Origin: Streptococcus cuniculi
Lineage (GTDB): Bacteria > Bacillota > Bacilli > Lactobacillales > Streptococcaceae
Length of the DNA: 64,000 bases
Direction: 5' to 3'
Assembly: GCF_001921845.1 (NCBI RefSeq)
Contig: NZ_MSJM01000002.1
Span: 248,001 to 312,000 of the forward strand
Both the position numbers and the translations under genes were made by a program. Of the stretch, positions 53,711-62,977 are shown in pieces. The stretch's first letter is position 1. Each line of letters opens with the position of its first letter. The notes beneath the pieces are model-generated. The model was not told where the DNA came from and ran no database searches. It saw only the letters and a list, made by a program, of their open reading frames with translations.

Positions 53711-55973
53711 ATTCCTCCAAATGCCAAATGTCTTCGTTGTACTGCTCAATTGTGCGGTCGCTTGAGAAGAATCCTGCTTTGGCAATGTTGACAATGACTT
53801 TTTCAAGCCAAGCATCGCGGTCTTCATAGTCTGCTAGCATGCGTTCCTTGGTTGCAATGTATTCTTCCAAGTCAAGCAGGGTCATAAAGTGGTCATTGTG
53901 CTTGAGATTGTTTTGCAGTCTCCACAAACGCTCATCGATTCCTCCAAATTGACGCACCAGATCGCTCGTGATAAAGTCAATCAGCGGACGGATGGCATCT
54001 TTTTCGTAGAAGCTGTATGGATGGTAGCTACCATGAGCATAGTGATCAATCACCGTCTGGCTGTCTTGACCAAAGATATAAATATTCTCATCTCCTACCA
54101 GCTCATGAATTTCCACATTGGCACCGTCATCTGTACCGATGGTCAAGGCACCATTGAGCATGAATTTCATATTTCCTGTACCAGATGCTTCTTTTGAAGC
54201 CAGAGAAATTTGCTCTGAAATATCCGCAGCTGGAATGATGAAGCTCGCTTCCGTCACATTGTAGTTTTCAATCATGACCAATTGCAAGTGCGGACTTACT
54301 TCAGGATCATGCTGAATCACCTGCGACAAGACCAAAATCAAGTGAATAATATCTTGGGCAATGGTATAGGCTGGCGCTGCTTTTCCACCGAAGAAAACGG
54401 TCAAAGGACGCGCTGGGATATTCCCCGCCTTGATGTCCAAATACTTATGAATCACGTACAAGACATTCATCTGTTGACGTTTGTACTCGTGCATCCGCTT
54501 GATTTGTACATCAAAAATCGAATCTGGATTGACCTCTACTCCTTGCGTTTTCGCAATATGTCGTTGCAATTTGCGCTTGTTGTGACGTTTGATGTTTTCT
54601 AATTCCTGTTTAAAGGCTGCGTCATCCTTATAACCAAGCAAGTCCTCCAAGGCTTCCGCACGGCGGTGGTAATCACGACCAATCAAGTCATCCAGATAAT
54701 GCGCCAAACGTGGGTTGGCATGCATGAGCCAGCGACGGAAGGTGATACCATTGGTCTTATTGTTGAATTTATCAGGGTACAAGTCATAGAAGGCCTTGAG
54801 CTCTGATGATTTCAAAATCTCCGTATGAAGGGCTGCCACACCATTGATCGAATAACCATAATGAATGTCCATGTGGGCCATGTGAACACGACCATGCTCA
54901 TCGATGATATTGACTGCTGGATTATCCTCAATCGCTTTAGCACGACGGTCCAATTCCTCGATAAATGGCACCAAGTGCGGTACAACCTTGTTCAAGAAGT
55001 CAAGTGGCCATTTTTCCAAGGCTTCCGATAAGATGGTATGGTTGGTATAGGCTGTCATGCTCTTGACAATCTCAACGGCCTCATCAAAGGAGATACCACG
55101 GAGTTCCAAAAGGCGAATCAATTCAGGAATCACGAGCGATGGGTGGGTGTCATTGATTTGCACGACCGCATAGTCTGCCAAGTCATGCAGGTTCGATCCC
55201 TTAGCAACCGCTTCGTCAATCAAGAGTTGCGCAGCATTTGATACCATGAAATACTGCTGGAAAATCCGCAAGATTTTTCCTTGATCTGTGGAATCATCAG
55301 GATAAAGGAAGAGGGTCAAGTTACGGAAAATATCCTCCTTATCAAAGTCAATACCATCATCGATGATATTGTCATCAACAGAGGCCAAGTCAAAGAGACG
55401 CAGACGATTTTTCTTTTCGGTCTTATAGCCCGGTACATCAATGTCATAGAGTTTTGAGGTCAGGGTAAAATTCGCAAATGGTACGTGGTAGGAAATCGGA
55501 GACTCTGTCAACCAAGAACGCGGCGTAATCCACTCATTGGGCACGGCTGATTGTTGGTGATATTGGAAGAGCTGACGGAAAAGTCCAAAGTGATAGTTGA
55601 GACCAACACCGTCCCCATTCAAACCAAGACTGGCAATCGAATCAAGGAAGCAGGCTGCCAAACGGCCCAAGCCACCATTTCCGAGCGACGGCTCCATTTC
55701 CACTTCTTCAATGGCAATCAAGTCTTTCCCTGCTTCTGCTAGCTGGTGCTTGACTTCGTCATACAAGCCTAAGTTGATGAGATTATTGGACAAGAGTTTT
55801 CCAATCAAAAATTCGGCTGAAATGTAGTAGACCTTCTTCTTCTGGTCGTTAGTACACTTGGCTTCACTGCGCTGTTTCGTAAATGCAAGCAAGGCATAGT
55901 ACAACTCTTGATCAGAGCAATCCTCGATTCGTTTGGCATACATGGTTTGAACAAAATTTTGTAAATTAATCAT
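53709..55973 (-). CDS. glgP: Glycogen/maltodextrin phosphorylase
   Basis: Removes glucose-1-phosphate from the non-reducing ends of alpha-1,4-glucans; cytoplasmic, PLP-dependent. 754 residues, normal for streptococcal enzymes. PLP lysine in [20 protein letters not shown], phosphate/active-site segment [20 protein letters not shown] (about residues 92-112), and [12 protein letters not shown]-like [18 protein letters not shown]. No malQ or glg genes adjoin it. It would handle linear dextrins released by the surface pullulanase. Promoter with a cre site suggests carbon catabolite repression. Confidence 0.96.
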   Translation of the reverse strand: MINLQNFVQTMYAKRIEDCSDQELYYALLAFTKQRSEAKCTNDQKKKVYYISAEFLIGKLLSNNLINLGLYDEVKHQLAEAGKDLIAIEEVEMEPSLGNGGLGRLAACFLDSIASLGLNGDGVGLNYHFGLFRQLFQYHQQSAVPNEWITPRSWLTESPISYHVPFANFTLTSKLYDIDVPGYKTEKKNRLRLFDLASVDDNIIDDGIDFDKEDIFRNLTLFLYPDDSTDQGKILRIFQQYFMVSNAAQLLIDEAVAKGSNLHDLADYAVVQINDTHPSLVIPELIRLLELRGISFDEAVEIVKSMTAYTNHTILSEALEKWPLDFLNKVVPHLVPFIEELDRRAKAIEDNPAVNIIDEHGRVHMAHMDIHYGYSINGVAALHTEILKSSELKAFYDLYPDKFNNKTNGITFRRWLMHANPRLAHYLDDLIGRDYHRRAEALEDLLGYKDDAAFKQELENIKRHNKRKLQRHIAKTQGVEVNPDSIFDVQIKRMHEYKRQQMNVLYVIHKYLDIKAGNIPARPLTVFFGGKAAPAYTIAQDIIHLILVLSQVIQHDPEVSPHLQLVMIENYNVTEASFIIPAADISEQISLASKEASGTGNMKFMLNGALTIGTDDGANVEIHELVGDENIYIFGQDSQTVIDHYAHGSYHPYSFYEKDAIRPLIDFITSDLVRQFGGIDERLWRLQNNLKHNDHFMTLLDLEEYIATKERMLADYEDRDAWLEKVIVNIAKAGFFSSDRTIEQYNEDIWHLEE

Positions 55974-56038
55974 GTTCTAGTAACTCCTCTTGTTTTCATT
56001 TTTAGTTAGAAATAAATATGCAAGTTTTCCGATTTTTT

Positions 56039-56087
56039 TGGAAACGCTTTCTAATAATATTATACTACATTTTATCAAAAAAGGCAA
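56039..56087 (-). promoter_or_regulatory. glgP promoter with cre site
   Basis: Minus strand: -35 TTGCCT (about 56087-56082), 17-base spacer, -10 TATAAT (56064-56059). Directly after it, TGGAAACGCTTTCT (56039-56052, plus-strand reading) fits the CcpA consensus TGWNANCGNTNWCA except for the last base; a roadblock position. Confidence 0.72.
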
Positions 56088-56108
56088 GAACCTCGCCAAA
56101 AAAAATTC

Positions 56109-56125
56109 ACACCCCGTAGGGTGCA
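56109..56125 (-). terminator. Terminator of the nucleoside operon
   Basis: GCACCC / GGGGTGT-type 5-6-bp stem around TACG, followed by ATTTTTTTT on the minus strand. Confidence 0.75.
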
Positions 56126-56139
56126 AATCTTCTTCTGAT

Positions 56140-56850
56140 TTATTTTGAAATCAAGGTTTCCAATCCCACCTTCATCATGTCGGTAAAGGTTGTTTGGCGT
56201 TCTTCTGCTGTCGTGTCCTCATCTGGATTGACCAAGCTGTCTGAAATGGTCATGATACCAAGTGCTTCGACACCGTGTTGAGCTGCTAGGTAGTAAAGAG
56301 CTGCAGCTTCCATCTCAACGGCGTGAACCCCCATGGTGCCCAATTTCACATTTTGCTCATAGAAGTTTGAGTAAAAGACATCAGATGACAAGACCGAGCC
56401 GACATGCGTGGTCATGCCCATGTCCTTAGCAATATGGTAGGCCTTGTCCAACAGATTAAAGCTCGCAATCTGCGGGAAGTCATACATCGGCCAATCGTTT
56501 CTGATGATGTTTGAGTTGGTCGCTGCAGCCTGTGCCAAGACCAATTCACGCACGTGAACATCAGGATTGAGAGAGCCTGCTGTTCCCACACGAATCAGGC
56601 GTTTCACTCCATAGTCCACAATCAACTCACGCGCATAGATAGAAATGGAAGGCATTCCCATACCAGTCCCCATGACGCTGACCCGCTCTCCTTTATAGGT
56701 TCCTGTATAGCCATACATGCCACGAATTTCGTTAAAGAGCACTGCATCTTCTAAAAAGTTTTCAGCGATGAATTTTGCCCGCAAGGGGTCACCTGGTAGT
56801 AAAATCTTGTCCGCAATCTCGCCGACTTTTGCTCCAATATGAATTGACAT
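56140..56850 (-). CDS. deoD: Purine nucleoside phosphorylase, DeoD type
   Basis: A 236-residue hexameric phosphorylase that splits purine nucleosides to base and (deoxy)ribose-1-phosphate. [19 protein letters not shown] (phosphate loop), [23 protein letters not shown] and [13 protein letters not shown] with the catalytic glutamate, and the SDSLVNP loop with the aspartate are present. Last gene of the nucleoside salvage operon, 12 bases after punA. Confidence 0.97.
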   Translation of the reverse strand: MSIHIGAKVGEIADKILLPGDPLRAKFIAENFLEDAVLFNEIRGMYGYTGTYKGERVSVMGTGMGMPSISIYARELIVDYGVKRLIRVGTAGSLNPDVHVRELVLAQAAATNSNIIRNDWPMYDFPQIASFNLLDKAYHIAKDMGMTTHVGSVLSSDVFYSNFYEQNVKLGTMGVHAVEMEAAALYYLAAQHGVEALGIMTISDSLVNPDEDTTAEERQTTFTDMMKVGLETLISK

Positions 56851-56862
56851 TGTTTTCTCCTC

Positions 56863-57672
56863 TTATAATCCTGCCAAGATTGCTTTGACCAAGCCCTTGA
56901 AATCTTCCTTGATACGAGTGGTTACTTCCACCACTTCTTCATGATTGAGCGAGCTTTGGAAACCTGCTGCATAGTTGGTAATGGCTGAAATTCCTAGCAC
57001 CTTCATGCCTGAATGCACCGCTACAATCACTTCTGGTACTGTTGACATGCCGACTGCAGATGCTCCCATGGTCTGGTAAGCACGGATTTCTGCTGGTGTT
57101 TCGTAGGTTGGACCAGACACACCGAGATAGACACCTTCTTCAACCTTAACTCCAATGCTATCTGCAATTTCCTTGGCCTTGGCACGGTAGTCCTTACTGT
57201 AAGCATCTGACATATCTGGAAAACGTGGCCCAAATTCGTCCAAGTTTTCACCGATGAGTGGATTGGTGCCAATCATATTGATATGGTCGTTAATCATCAT
57301 AAGAGTTCCTGGACCGTAGCCAATTCCCCCTGCTGCATTGGTCACGATGATGCTGTGGCAACCAAGAGCCTTCATCACACGAACAGGGAAGGTCACGACT
57401 TCCATCGGATTACCTTCATAGTAGTGGAAACGTCCTTGAAGTGCCAAGACTTTCTTACCAGCCAAGTCTCCGTAGACCAATTTCCCAGCGTGACCAACGA
57501 CTGTTGACTGCCCCCAGTTTGGAATATCAGCATAGTCGATGACAATGGCATTTTCCACCTCATCTGCTAATTCTCCCAAGCCTGAGCCCAAAATCAAGCC
57601 AAATTCTGGCGCTGTAAGACCTTTTGCTTCCAAAAAGCTCTTTGTTTCTTGAATTTTTTCAATTAGTGACAT
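56863..57672 (-). CDS. punA: Purine nucleoside phosphorylase, type I (PunA/XapA)
   Basis: A 269-residue trimeric phosphorylase specific for inosine and guanosine. LILGSGLGELADE (about 25-37, phosphate site), GRFHYYEG with the catalytic histidine, VTNAAGGI and the purine-binding GPTYETPAEI plus SAVGMSTVPEV. It complements the broader hexameric DeoD encoded just after it. Confidence 0.96.
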   Translation of the reverse strand: MSLIEKIQETKSFLEAKGLTAPEFGLILGSGLGELADEVENAIVIDYADIPNWGQSTVVGHAGKLVYGDLAGKKVLALQGRFHYYEGNPMEVVTFPVRVMKALGCHSIIVTNAAGGIGYGPGTLMMINDHINMIGTNPLIGENLDEFGPRFPDMSDAYSKDYRAKAKEIADSIGVKVEEGVYLGVSGPTYETPAEIRAYQTMGASAVGMSTVPEVIVAVHSGMKVLGISAITNYAAGFQSSLNHEEVVEVTTRIKEDFKGLVKAILAGL

Positions 57673-57689
57673 CTTTTCTATTCTCCTTT

Positions 57690-58250
57690 TTATTTCACAA
57701 AGCTGCGTTTATACAGTCTGTGACTTTCGATATTTGCTTCTGCGTCTTTCTCATCCCAAATTTGTAGTTCCCAGGGATAGTAAAAATTGCTCTGATTTTT
57801 AAAGTAGATATGAATACCTACGTAGCCGTCCCTATCTCTGATATACCAATTTTTTAGGCCATACATCTCTTTCCAATCATCCAAACGATTCAAAATCTCC
57901 CGAACCTCTTCTGATGACAGAATCATTCGTGCCCCAAAAATATCATTTAGAATATTATTGACAGGATATTTCGTATCTCTTTTTTTATAGGAATCAATCT
58001 TATACAGAATGCTTTCCGTCGTTTTGACACGATAAAAATAATGAATATCTTTTACATCTGCGCGATATAAATAGTCATTGATCGATTCATGTAAATTCAA
58101 ACGATAGGACAAGATATGTTCAATCGGCACTTTACTAAAGGTATGAGAAAGATTGACTTTTTCCACTTTCCCTGTTTCAAAATAGTCTTTTGAATATAGA
58201 TGATGAATGCGATTGATTTCCGCAATCAAGCGTTCTACTTTTTCAATCAT
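57690..58250 (-). CDS. Small RelA/SpoT synthetase-domain protein
   Basis: A 186-residue protein that matches the four conserved segments of (p)ppGpp synthetases in order, compared with B. subtilis RelQ: YFYRVKTTESILYKI (RLKSPESI), NILNDIFGARMIL (DIAGIRI), DRDGYVGIHIYF (NGYRSLH) and YPWELQIWDE (VEIQIRT). The metal-site aspartate, substrate-stacking tyrosine and catalytic glutamate are kept; Asn to Asp and IRT to IWD changes are unusual. No hydrolase domain. It sits in the nucleoside salvage operon, 17 bases before punA. An active small alarmone synthetase or a nucleotide-modifying relative are both possible. Confidence 0.68.
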   Translation of the reverse strand: MIEKVERLIAEINRIHHLYSKDYFETGKVEKVNLSHTFSKVPIEHILSYRLNLHESINDYLYRADVKDIHYFYRVKTTESILYKIDSYKKRDTKYPVNNILNDIFGARMILSSEEVREILNRLDDWKEMYGLKNWYIRDRDGYVGIHIYFKNQSNFYYPWELQIWDEKDAEANIESHRLYKRSFVK

Positions 58251-58271
58251 AGGACCACCCTATTGTGTTTC

Positions 58272-58790
58272 TTAACGTGTTGCATGCACCTTCTTCCACT
58301 TCCGAATCTTTGTTCGAAAGCTGGTAAAGGGGGCAACGGTATTGATATGAATCCATTTCCAGACAGGCCACTTGCTGGGCGTTGAGCTAGCCCATTTGCG
58401 CTGATTCGGTAAAAAGAGCTCCTCATCTGTATAGCTGTTCACCTGCTGGACAATCGCGCAAACTTGCTCTTGAAACTGCACCATCAAATCGTGCAAAGAC
58501 AAGTCCGCAACCGCTTCATAAAATGCCTGATAGAGTCCGCCCAGCTGATTCCACTTGAAATCGGGATGGGGGGGTATGACCAGACGCCCTGCCTGCTCCT
58601 CTCGCTCCCAGCCTTACACGAGTTTCAGCCAGCCTAATTGATAGGCAATCATCTGCGCTGGACTTCGGTCCACTCCATCTAGGAGCAGGTCCTTATCCTG
58701 TTCAGAAATCTCCGAAAACTCCCCAATAAAGAGGGCTGCTTTCTTCTCTATTTCTGCTATGAGGGCTACCTTGGATTCATATTCTCTCAT
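58272..58790 (-). pseudogene. ClbS/DfsB family four-helix protein, interrupted by one stop codon
   Basis: Read through, the frame from ATG 58790 gives a 172-residue protein of the ClbS/DfsB (DUF1706) family: MREYESKVALIAEIEKKAAL, then AQMIAYQLGWLKLV, a TAA (58616-58614), GWEREEQAGR, PDFKWNQLGGLYQAFYEA, and the C-terminal hallmark NTVAPFTSFRTKIRKWKK. The family usually has a leucine codon where the TAA stands, so one or two base changes explain it. The rest of the frame is clean, so the lesion is recent. It starts one base after the deoB stop. Function of the family varies (colibactin resistance, DinB-like fold). Confidence 0.8.
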
Positions 58791-58791
58791 C

Positions 58792-60003
58792 TTATACCAA
58801 CTTATCTAAGAAACTTTCTCCAATCTGGCTCTTTTCAACGCCAAAGTTCTCTGCAATAGTCGCTGAAATATCCGCAAAGTGTCCTACAGGGATGTGACCC
58901 GCGCCTTTGAGGGATTTTCCAAAGATGAGCAATGGCACATACTCACGCGTATGGTCTGTTCCGACATAGGTCGGGTCATTTCCATGGTCTGCGGTAATCA
59001 TGAGCAAGTCGTCCTCGCGCATATTGTCGATGATTTCTGGCAAGCGCGCATCAAATTCTTCCAAGCAATCGCGGTAGCCTTCGGTGTCACGACGGTGTCC
59101 ATACACCGCATCAAAGTCCACTAAATTGGTGAACGAAAGCCCTTCTGTAAAGTCTTGATTTTGCAAGACCTTGATAAAGTTGTCCACACCGTGGTTGTTT
59201 GATTTGTTATGCCCCATATCATGAGAAATGCCTGCGCTGTTGAAAATGTCATTGATTTTTCCAACTCCGTAGGTATCAATTCCTGCTGCTTTCAAGTTAT
59301 CAAGTACAGTTGGAGCAAATGGAGAAACGGCATAGTCATGACGGTTGGAAGTACGTGAGAAATTGCCCGGAGTTCCTACGTATGGACGCGCAATGATACG
59401 CCCCAATAAAGATGGACGTTCAAGGGTGATGGAACGCGCGTATTCACAGATTTTATAGAGTTCTTCTAGCGGAATCACCTCTTCGTGCGCTGCGATTTGT
59501 AGCACAGGGTCCGCAGAAGTATAGACAATCAACTCGCCTGTTTCCATTTGACGTGGGCCGAAGTCATCAATGACGGCTGTCCCAGAATACGGTTTGTTGG
59601 CCTCACGAATGATTTTCCGTCCTGAAAATGCTTCGATTTTTTGAAGAAGCTCTTCTGGAAATCCGTCCCAGAAAGTATCAAACGGGTCTGTGATGTTGAG
59701 CCCCATGATTTCCCAGTGGCCTGTCATGGTATCTTTTCCGCGCGATACCTCTTCTAATTTTGTGACATAACCTGTCGGATTTTCTTCAGCAGCAACCGTT
59801 TTGAGCGGTGTGTCGCGTTCAATATTTCCCAGACCGATTTTGGCCATATTTGGTACTGTCAAACCTGCGGTTTCCGAGATGTGTCCCAAGGTGTCGGACG
59901 TTGTGTCTGGCTCGCCTGCATTGAAGAACTGATCTGCGTCAGGCGCAGCACCAATTCCTACTGAATCTAATACAACAACGTGCATGCGTTTAAATTTTGC
60001 CAT
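58792..60003 (-). CDS. deoB: Phosphopentomutase
   Basis: Converts (deoxy)ribose-1-phosphate to the 5-phosphate after nucleoside cleavage; binds two manganese ions. 403 residues, alkaline-phosphatase-like fold: [15 protein letters not shown] at the start, [13 protein letters not shown] with the phospho-threonine, and the metal ligands in [23 protein letters not shown]. Second gene of rpiA-deoB-...-deoD, preceded by its own promoter. Confidence 0.97.
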   Translation of the reverse strand: MAKFKRMHVVVLDSVGIGAAPDADQFFNAGEPDTTSDTLGHISETAGLTVPNMAKIGLGNIERDTPLKTVAAEENPTGYVTKLEEVSRGKDTMTGHWEIMGLNITDPFDTFWDGFPEELLQKIEAFSGRKIIREANKPYSGTAVIDDFGPRQMETGELIVYTSADPVLQIAAHEEVIPLEELYKICEYARSITLERPSLLGRIIARPYVGTPGNFSRTSNRHDYAVSPFAPTVLDNLKAAGIDTYGVGKINDIFNSAGISHDMGHNKSNNHGVDNFIKVLQNQDFTEGLSFTNLVDFDAVYGHRRDTEGYRDCLEEFDARLPEIIDNMREDDLLMITADHGNDPTYVGTDHTREYVPLLIFGKSLKGAGHIPVGHFADISATIAENFGVEKSQIGESFLDKLV

Positions 60004-60034
60004 TTCTTTCTCCTTTAAATGAATGATTATTTCT

Positions 60035-60062
60035 ATTATAACACAAAAACGCTTTCCTAGTC
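60035..60062 (-). promoter_or_regulatory. deoB promoter with cre-like site
   Basis: Minus strand: -10 TATAAT (60040-60035) and a weak -35-like TGACTA 17 bases upstream. GGAAAGCGTTTTTG (60057-60044) in the spacer resembles cre, with two or so departures. Confidence 0.5.
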
Positions 60063-60089
60063 ATTTCTAGGCAAAGCGCTTATTGAGAC

Positions 60090-60764
60090 TTAATGTTTTT
60101 CAAGGAAGCGTGGACCATCTGGATAGCCCACAATGACTTTGGATACCAGCTGGATAAAGAGACCGTGTTCTACAACTCCTACTGTATGGTCTAATTCATT
60201 CGCCAAGGCATCGGCATCTGGAATTTCTCTTAAGTCTAAGTCAATAATATAGTTTTTCATATCGGTCACGAGTTTTTCGCCATCTTTCATACGGAAACTT
60301 GGACGATAGCCTTTTTCTTCAAAGGCTCTAAATAAATTCTCTGCCCCATATTGAACGACTTCAACTGGTAATTTAAAGGCACCTAGGGTTTCCACAACCT
60401 TTGATTCATCGACAATCCAGATACAATCCTTGCTGTTCACCGCTACAATCTTTTCCATGAGGAGAGCTGCCCCACCACCTTTAATGCCGTTGAAAGCTCC
60501 GTCTACTTCATCAGCACCATCCACGGTGACATCCACATACGGCACTTCATCGATGGATTTTAAGGGAATTCCTAGAGAGGCTGCATGCTCTGATGTCGCA
60601 TTGGACGTTGTCACACCAACGATGGATAGTCCTTCTTCTTGGACGCGACGCCCCAACTCTTGAACAAAATAGTAGGCTGTCGAGCCTGTTCCAAGACCAA
60701 CAATCATGCCATCTTTTACAAATTCAGCAGCTTTCAGCCCCACTTGTTCTTTCAAATTTACCAT
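60090..60764 (-). CDS. rpiA: Ribose-5-phosphate isomerase A
   Basis: Interconverts ribose-5-phosphate and ribulose-5-phosphate, linking nucleoside sugar to the pentose phosphate pathway. 224 residues: [15 protein letters not shown] (phosphate loop), [23 protein letters not shown] with catalytic aspartates and lysine, and IVDESK. ATG at 60764 has GGAG seven bases upstream; upstream in-frame starts lack an RBS. Heads the salvage cluster. Confidence 0.97.
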   Translation of the reverse strand: MVNLKEQVGLKAAEFVKDGMIVGLGTGSTAYYFVQELGRRVQEEGLSIVGVTTSNATSEHAASLGIPLKSIDEVPYVDVTVDGADEVDGAFNGIKGGGAALLMEKIVAVNSKDCIWIVDESKVVETLGAFKLPVEVVQYGAENLFRAFEEKGYRPSFRMKDGEKLVTDMKNYIIDLDLREIPDADALANELDHTVGVVEHGLFIQLVSKVIVGYPDGPRFLEKH

Positions 60765-60780
60765 GACCATACTCCTTTTT

Positions 60781-60803
60781 AAAACGTTTTCCCTTACAGT
60801 ATA
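60781..60803 (-). promoter_or_regulatory. rpiA promoter with central cre-like palindrome
   Basis: -10 TATACT on the minus strand (60803-60798), followed by the palindrome AAAACGTTTT (60790-60781) which resembles the core of a cre site, then AAGGAG. Confidence 0.5.
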
Positions 60804-60850
60804 CCATTTTACTATCCGTATTGGAAATGAAAATCGCATTTTGGCGGGGC

Positions 60851-60886
60851 AAAAAAACACCCTCTGCTATCACTAGAGAGAGGTGT
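60851..60886 (-). terminator. lemA terminator
   Basis: ACACC.CTCT and AGAG.GGTGT arms of a long stem, followed by TTTTTTT on the minus strand. Confidence 0.75.
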
Positions 60887-60895
60887 CTGATTTTC

Positions 60896-61474
60896 CTATT
60901 TATCCTTCAAATTGACACTTGGAACAGTTGTTGCAGCGTCAGATGTGGCTTGGAACAAGTCAACTTTTTCATAGCCAAAGATTCCTGCGTAGATGCTTGT
61001 TGGGAATCGTTTGATTTTTTTATTGTAGGCTGTCGCAATGGTATTGTAATCCTTACGAGCAACCAAGAGGCGATTTTCTGTCCCCTCAAGCTCTGTAATC
61101 AAGTCAGAAACTTGTTGGTTAGAATTGAGTTGCGGATAATTTTCTGTCAAGACCAAGAGACGAGAGACTGCTGAATCCAGTTGGCTTTGCCCCTCATTGT
61201 ATTCGGCAGATCCTTGCTTGCTAGATCCGATTTTGGCCCGCGCATCAGCAATAGCTGTAAAGACTTCTGTCTCATGCTCCATAGCGCCCTTAACAGAAGC
61301 GACAACGTTTGGAATCAAGTCATAGCGTCGTTGCAACTGTGTATCCACATTAGACTGGGCATTTTCAACCTCAGCATAGCTATCGACTAGACCATTGTAT
61401 TGACCAATGGCTCCCATCGCGATAAAGACAATCGCTAAAACAGGGATTAAAATATAGAGTAATTTTTTATTCAT
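60896..61474 (-). CDS. lemA: LemA family protein
   Basis: A 192-residue protein with one N-terminal helix (residues 4-24, LYILIPVLAIVFIAMGAIG) and a long three-helix coiled bundle outside or inside the membrane. The LemA hallmarks LIPNVVASVKGAMEHE and YPQLNSNQ are present. Biochemical role unknown. Start 61474 has AAAGGAA upstream. It follows a TPM-domain gene, a frequent pairing. Confidence 0.92.
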   Translation of the reverse strand: MNKKLLYILIPVLAIVFIAMGAIGQYNGLVDSYAEVENAQSNVDTQLQRRYDLIPNVVASVKGAMEHETEVFTAIADARAKIGSSKQGSAEYNEGQSQLDSAVSRLLVLTENYPQLNSNQQVSDLITELEGTENRLLVARKDYNTIATAYNKKIKRFPTSIYAGIFGYEKVDLFQATSDAATTVPSVNLKDK

Positions 61475-61491
61475 ATCTTTTCCTTTCTTTC

Positions 61492-62286
61492 CTACCAACC
61501 AGATGAGGCTCCTCCGCCTCCTCCGCCGCCACCAGACCAGCCACCGCCTCCGAATCCAGATGATCCTGAGGAATGAGAATGGTCATTGGAGCTACCAGAT
61601 GAACTATTGAGCAACATCCATAGCAGGGTATCACCACCGCCACGGCCTCCTCTGCCGCCACGACCACCTCTACCACCATAGTCTAGTACGAAGCCGATGA
61701 TAATACATGCGAGAACAATAAACCAGAAGGAAAGACCATTATCCTCACCATGCTCTTCTTCAAACTCCTCCATGCGTGCCTGGGCTCGATCGGTGCCATA
61801 GAAGCTATCACCTATCGCATCCACAATATAGCGGACACCACCATCGTAATCTCCCTCTCGGAAGAAGCTACGCGCGTCCTCTAAGATGCGCCTTGATTCG
61901 ACATCGGTCAGCACTGTTGCGGCATTATCTGATGTCTCTATCCGAAACTTGCGATCTTCAAGAGCAATGACTACTAGCACCCCATTATTGGTGCCTGCAA
62001 AGCCGACCTGCCATTTTCGAAAGACTTCATTTGCCAAGGATTCAATATCGCCTGACAGTTGAGTCGTCATGTACACCCCGACTTGGAGCTGTTCACTCGT
62101 TGATTTCCAGGCTCGATTCTCACTATCAATGGCTTGAATCGTGTCTTGCGACAGGGAATTGGTCTCGTCTAGCACCGTTGATTCCTGCGGTCTGTCAGGG
62201 ACTTGAGCAGAAACAGGAGGGCTGACCATTAGTAGCATCAGAGGGACCAACAAAAGTCCGACAATCCATCGTAAACCTTTCTTCAT
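61492..62286 (-). CDS. TPM domain protein with glycine-rich C-terminus (YgcG family)
   Basis: A 264-residue secreted/membrane protein: signal peptide (about residues 1-28, ending VSA), TPM domain (35-165, with TVLDETNSLSQDTIQAID and FRKWQVGFAGTNNGVLVV), one membrane helix (about 180-198, LSFWFIVLACIIIGFVLDYG), then a glycine- and serine-rich tail ending GGGASSGW. The last part is low-complexity. The gene pair TPM-LemA is common in Firmicutes and may belong to membrane protein quality control or phosphatase activity. Confidence 0.9.
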   Translation of the reverse strand: MKKGLRWIVGLLLVPLMLLMVSPPVSAQVPDRPQESTVLDETNSLSQDTIQAIDSENRAWKSTSEQLQVGVYMTTQLSGDIESLANEVFRKWQVGFAGTNNGVLVVIALEDRKFRIETSDNAATVLTDVESRRILEDARSFFREGDYDGGVRYIVDAIGDSFYGTDRAQARMEEFEEEHGEDNGLSFWFIVLACIIIGFVLDYGGRGGRGGRGGRGGGDTLLWMLLNSSSGSSNDHSHSSGSSGFGGGGWSGGGGGGGGASSGW

Positions 62287-62323
62287 AGGACGACCTCCTT
62301 TTGACTATTATACCATGTTTTCC

Positions 62324-62908
62324 TTATTTATCTAAGATTTGACTCACTTTTTCTTGCAATTTTGGCACTAAATTGGTCCGAAACCAAGGATTTTTCGCCT
62401 GCCAGATATTGTTGCGTGGAGAGGGATGGACAAGGGGCAAATACTGCGGTAGATACTCCTCATAGGCTTGGACTGTCTCGGTCAAGGTCCGTTTTCGCCT
62501 GTCTTTTAAGTAATATTCCTGTGCATACTGCCCAATCAGCAAGGTCAATTCCAACTGGGGCAGATTGGCTAATAGCTGCGAATGCCATCTTTGTGCAAAT
62601 CCCTTTCTCGGAGGTAAGTCGCCTGATTTTCCTTTTCCTGGATAGTAAAAATCCATGGGCAAAATCGCTAGTTGATTGGCATCGTAAAAGGTCTCTGTAT
62701 CAACACCCAACCATGCCCGCAGATTATCCCCGCTCGGATCAGCAAATAAGCGCGCTTTCTCCTGCGCTTTCAAGCCCGGAGCTTGACCGATAATTACAAT
62801 CTTTGCCCCGCTACCTGCCTGAAACAGGGGCTGAATACCTTGCTCTGTATAGGCTTGATTGGCAGGGTCTGCTATAATGGCAGTCCGTATCTCTTCGATG
62901 CTGGACAT
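62324..62908 (-). CDS. Uracil-DNA glycosylase family protein
   Basis: A 194-residue protein of the UDG superfamily (UdgX/family 4-like cores): IVIIGQAPGLKAQEKARLF (motif with the glutamine-alanine-proline-glycine loop) and the C-terminal LVHPSPRNNIW with the catalytic-loop histidine and serine. The distance and the second motif are typical of small bacterial members annotated as uracil-DNA glycosylase family. Start 62908 has AGAGGTG upstream. Whether it excises uracil is not certain, because an invariant aspartate/asparagine cannot be confirmed. Confidence 0.8.
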   Translation of the reverse strand: MSSIEEIRTAIIADPANQAYTEQGIQPLFQAGSGAKIVIIGQAPGLKAQEKARLFADPSGDNLRAWLGVDTETFYDANQLAILPMDFYYPGKGKSGDLPPRKGFAQRWHSQLLANLPQLELTLLIGQYAQEYYLKDRRKRTLTETVQAYEEYLPQYLPLVHPSPRNNIWQAKNPWFRTNLVPKLQEKVSQILDK

Positions 62909-62977
62909 CTTGACACCTCTCTTATCTAAAAGGAACTGGACATTCGCCCAGCTCCTCTTCACTATGTTTGAAACTGC

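Noticed and set aside
58272-58502. Independent 76-residue gene
   Set aside because: It is only the C-terminal half of the interrupted ClbS/DfsB-like gene; upstream sequence continues the same family in frame.
61467-61679. Second protein in another frame of the TPM gene tail
   Set aside because: Glycine-rich coding DNA opens shadow frames; its translation is low-complexity and lacks a start signal.
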